Positions 5,325 through 5,895 of a stretch of 5,895 nt of DNA are shown in pieces. The translations under genes were made by a program, and so were the position numbers. Below the pieces are notes generated by a model. That model had not been told where the DNA came from and ran no database searches. It saw nothing but the letters and a program-made list of their open reading frames with translations. The stretch is from CAG-390 sp051867815 (lineage in GTDB: Bacteria; Bacillota; Clostridia; Oscillospirales; CAG-272). The stretch spans positions 1-5,895 of the forward strand of contig JBJDZD010000122.1 of NCBI GenBank assembly GCA_051867815.1. Direction: 5' to 3'. Each line of letters starts with the position of its first letter. Position 1 is the stretch's first letter.

Positions 5325-5895
5325 ATGCAGAGAATAGGCGTATTTGTTTGCCATTGCGGAAGTAACATTGCCGCAACGGTCGACGTAAAAAAAGTTGTAG
5401 AAGTTATCGCAGGTGAGCCGGGCGTCGTACACGCCGAGGATTGCCAGTACATGTGCTCCGAGGCAGGCCAGGAAAAGATCATCAATGCGATAAAGGATAA
5501 GGGACTGACCGGAGTCGTAGTTTGCTCCTGCTCTCCCAGAATGCACGAGGCGACCTTCCGCAAGGCTGCCGAGCGCGCAGGTCTCAACCCCTACATGGTT
5601 GAGATCGCAAACATCCGCGAGCATTGCTCATGGATCCATAAGGACATTGCAGAGGCGACCGAGAAGGCCGTTATCCTTGCACGTGCCGCAGTTGCAAAGG
5701 TCAACCTCAATACCCCCCTGACCCCCGGCGAGAGCAGAGTTACCAAGCGTGCGCTCGTTATCGGCGGCGGTATCGCCGGTATTCAGACCGCGCTTGACAT
5801 TGCAGACGCGGGCTACAAGGTAGATATTGTTGAGAAAACGCCCTCCATCGGCGGCAGAATGTCACAGCTCGACAAGACCTTCCCCACCCTCGACT
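5325..5895 (+). CDS. hdrA: Heterodisulfide reductase-like subunit A (HdrA), 3' end cut off
   Basis: The first 190 residues are visible and the frame is open to the window end; family members commonly run to about 650 residues or more. HdrA is the FAD protein that in methanogens bifurcates electrons between ferredoxin and the heterodisulfide branch. The N-terminal part has the expected cysteines (C9-x-C11-G, C40-x-x-x-C44, C67-x-C69), the stretch CSCSPRMHE (67-75), and ANIREHCSWIH (95-105), all HdrA-like. A dinucleotide-binding fold starts at about 143 with G147-G-G-I-A-G152 and E170, followed by GGRMSQLDKTFPTLD (176-190), the FAD-side segment that in HdrA normally leads into a further cysteine motif just beyond this window. 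The start is supported by GAGGTGA 5 nt upstream. It completes an hdrB-hdrC-hdrA order. The electron donor subunit (MvhD-, NADH- or formate-dehydrogenase-like) should lie within the missing part or downstream. Confidence 0.95.
   Translation, partial: MQRIGVFVCHCGSNIAATVDVKKVVEVIAGEPGVVHAEDCQYMCSEAGQEKIINAIKDKGLTGVVVCSCSPRMHEATFRKAAERAGLNPYMVEIANIREHCSWIHKDIAEATEKAVILARAAVAKVNLNTPLTPGESRVTKRALVIGGGIAGIQTALDIADAGYKVDIVEKTPSIGGRMSQLDKTFPTLD

Noticed and set aside
3835..5624. Minus-strand open frames opposite ldh and hdrBCA, some over 100 codons
   Set aside because: Shadows of the hdr and ldh coding frames; no supporting start signals or recognisable domains.
1..5895. CRISPR array, insertion sequence, tRNA or rRNA
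   Set aside because: No regularly spaced repeats, terminal inverted repeats, transposase frame or tRNA-like cloverleaf was seen on either strand.

Overview
The window looks like chromosomal DNA of an anaerobic, Gram-positive Clostridia-type bacterium. Three things point that way: AT-rich intergenic DNA with near-consensus TTGACA/TATAAT promoters and strong GGAGG-type ribosome binding sites, a CIRCE heat-shock operator, and HdrABC-type iron-sulfur/flavin genes, which are typical of strict anaerobes. This lineage assignment is inference. The coding DNA is clearly richer in G+C than the spacers.

Left half (about 100-2764), all on the minus strand. From right to left it holds a small heat-shock protein (Hsp20) gene with a perfect CIRCE operator and its own terminator, a CPA2-type cation:proton antiporter with its own promoter, and a small lipoprotein with a perfect TTGACA-N17-TATAAT promoter that ends ahead of a strong hairpin. 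These look like three separately driven units, mostly envelope and stress functions.

Centre (2563-3155) is a divergent intergenic region of about 590 bp. It carries the Hsp20 leader, promoter and CIRCE on the left. On the right is a strong plus-strand promoter (TTGACA-N18-TATAAT) with a nested inverted repeat across its -35 box. I see no convincing gene between them.

Right half (3156-5895), all on the plus strand, is a tight run of four genes. The first is an NAD-dependent lactate/malate dehydrogenase-family enzyme. It is followed by hdrB (two complete CCG cysteine domains), hdrC (two 4Fe-4S motifs) and the start of hdrA (FAD-binding electron-bifurcation subunit), which is cut by the window end. 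Spacings are 32 nt, about 2 nt and 5 nt with no terminator, so this is probably one operon. The arrangement suggests that an NAD(H)-linked 2-hydroxyacid dehydrogenase is co-expressed with a heterodisulfide-reductase-like electron-transfer complex in a non-methanogen. The dehydrogenase also has an arginine where lactate dehydrogenases normally have glutamine, so its substrate is uncertain. This operon is the most interesting part of the window.
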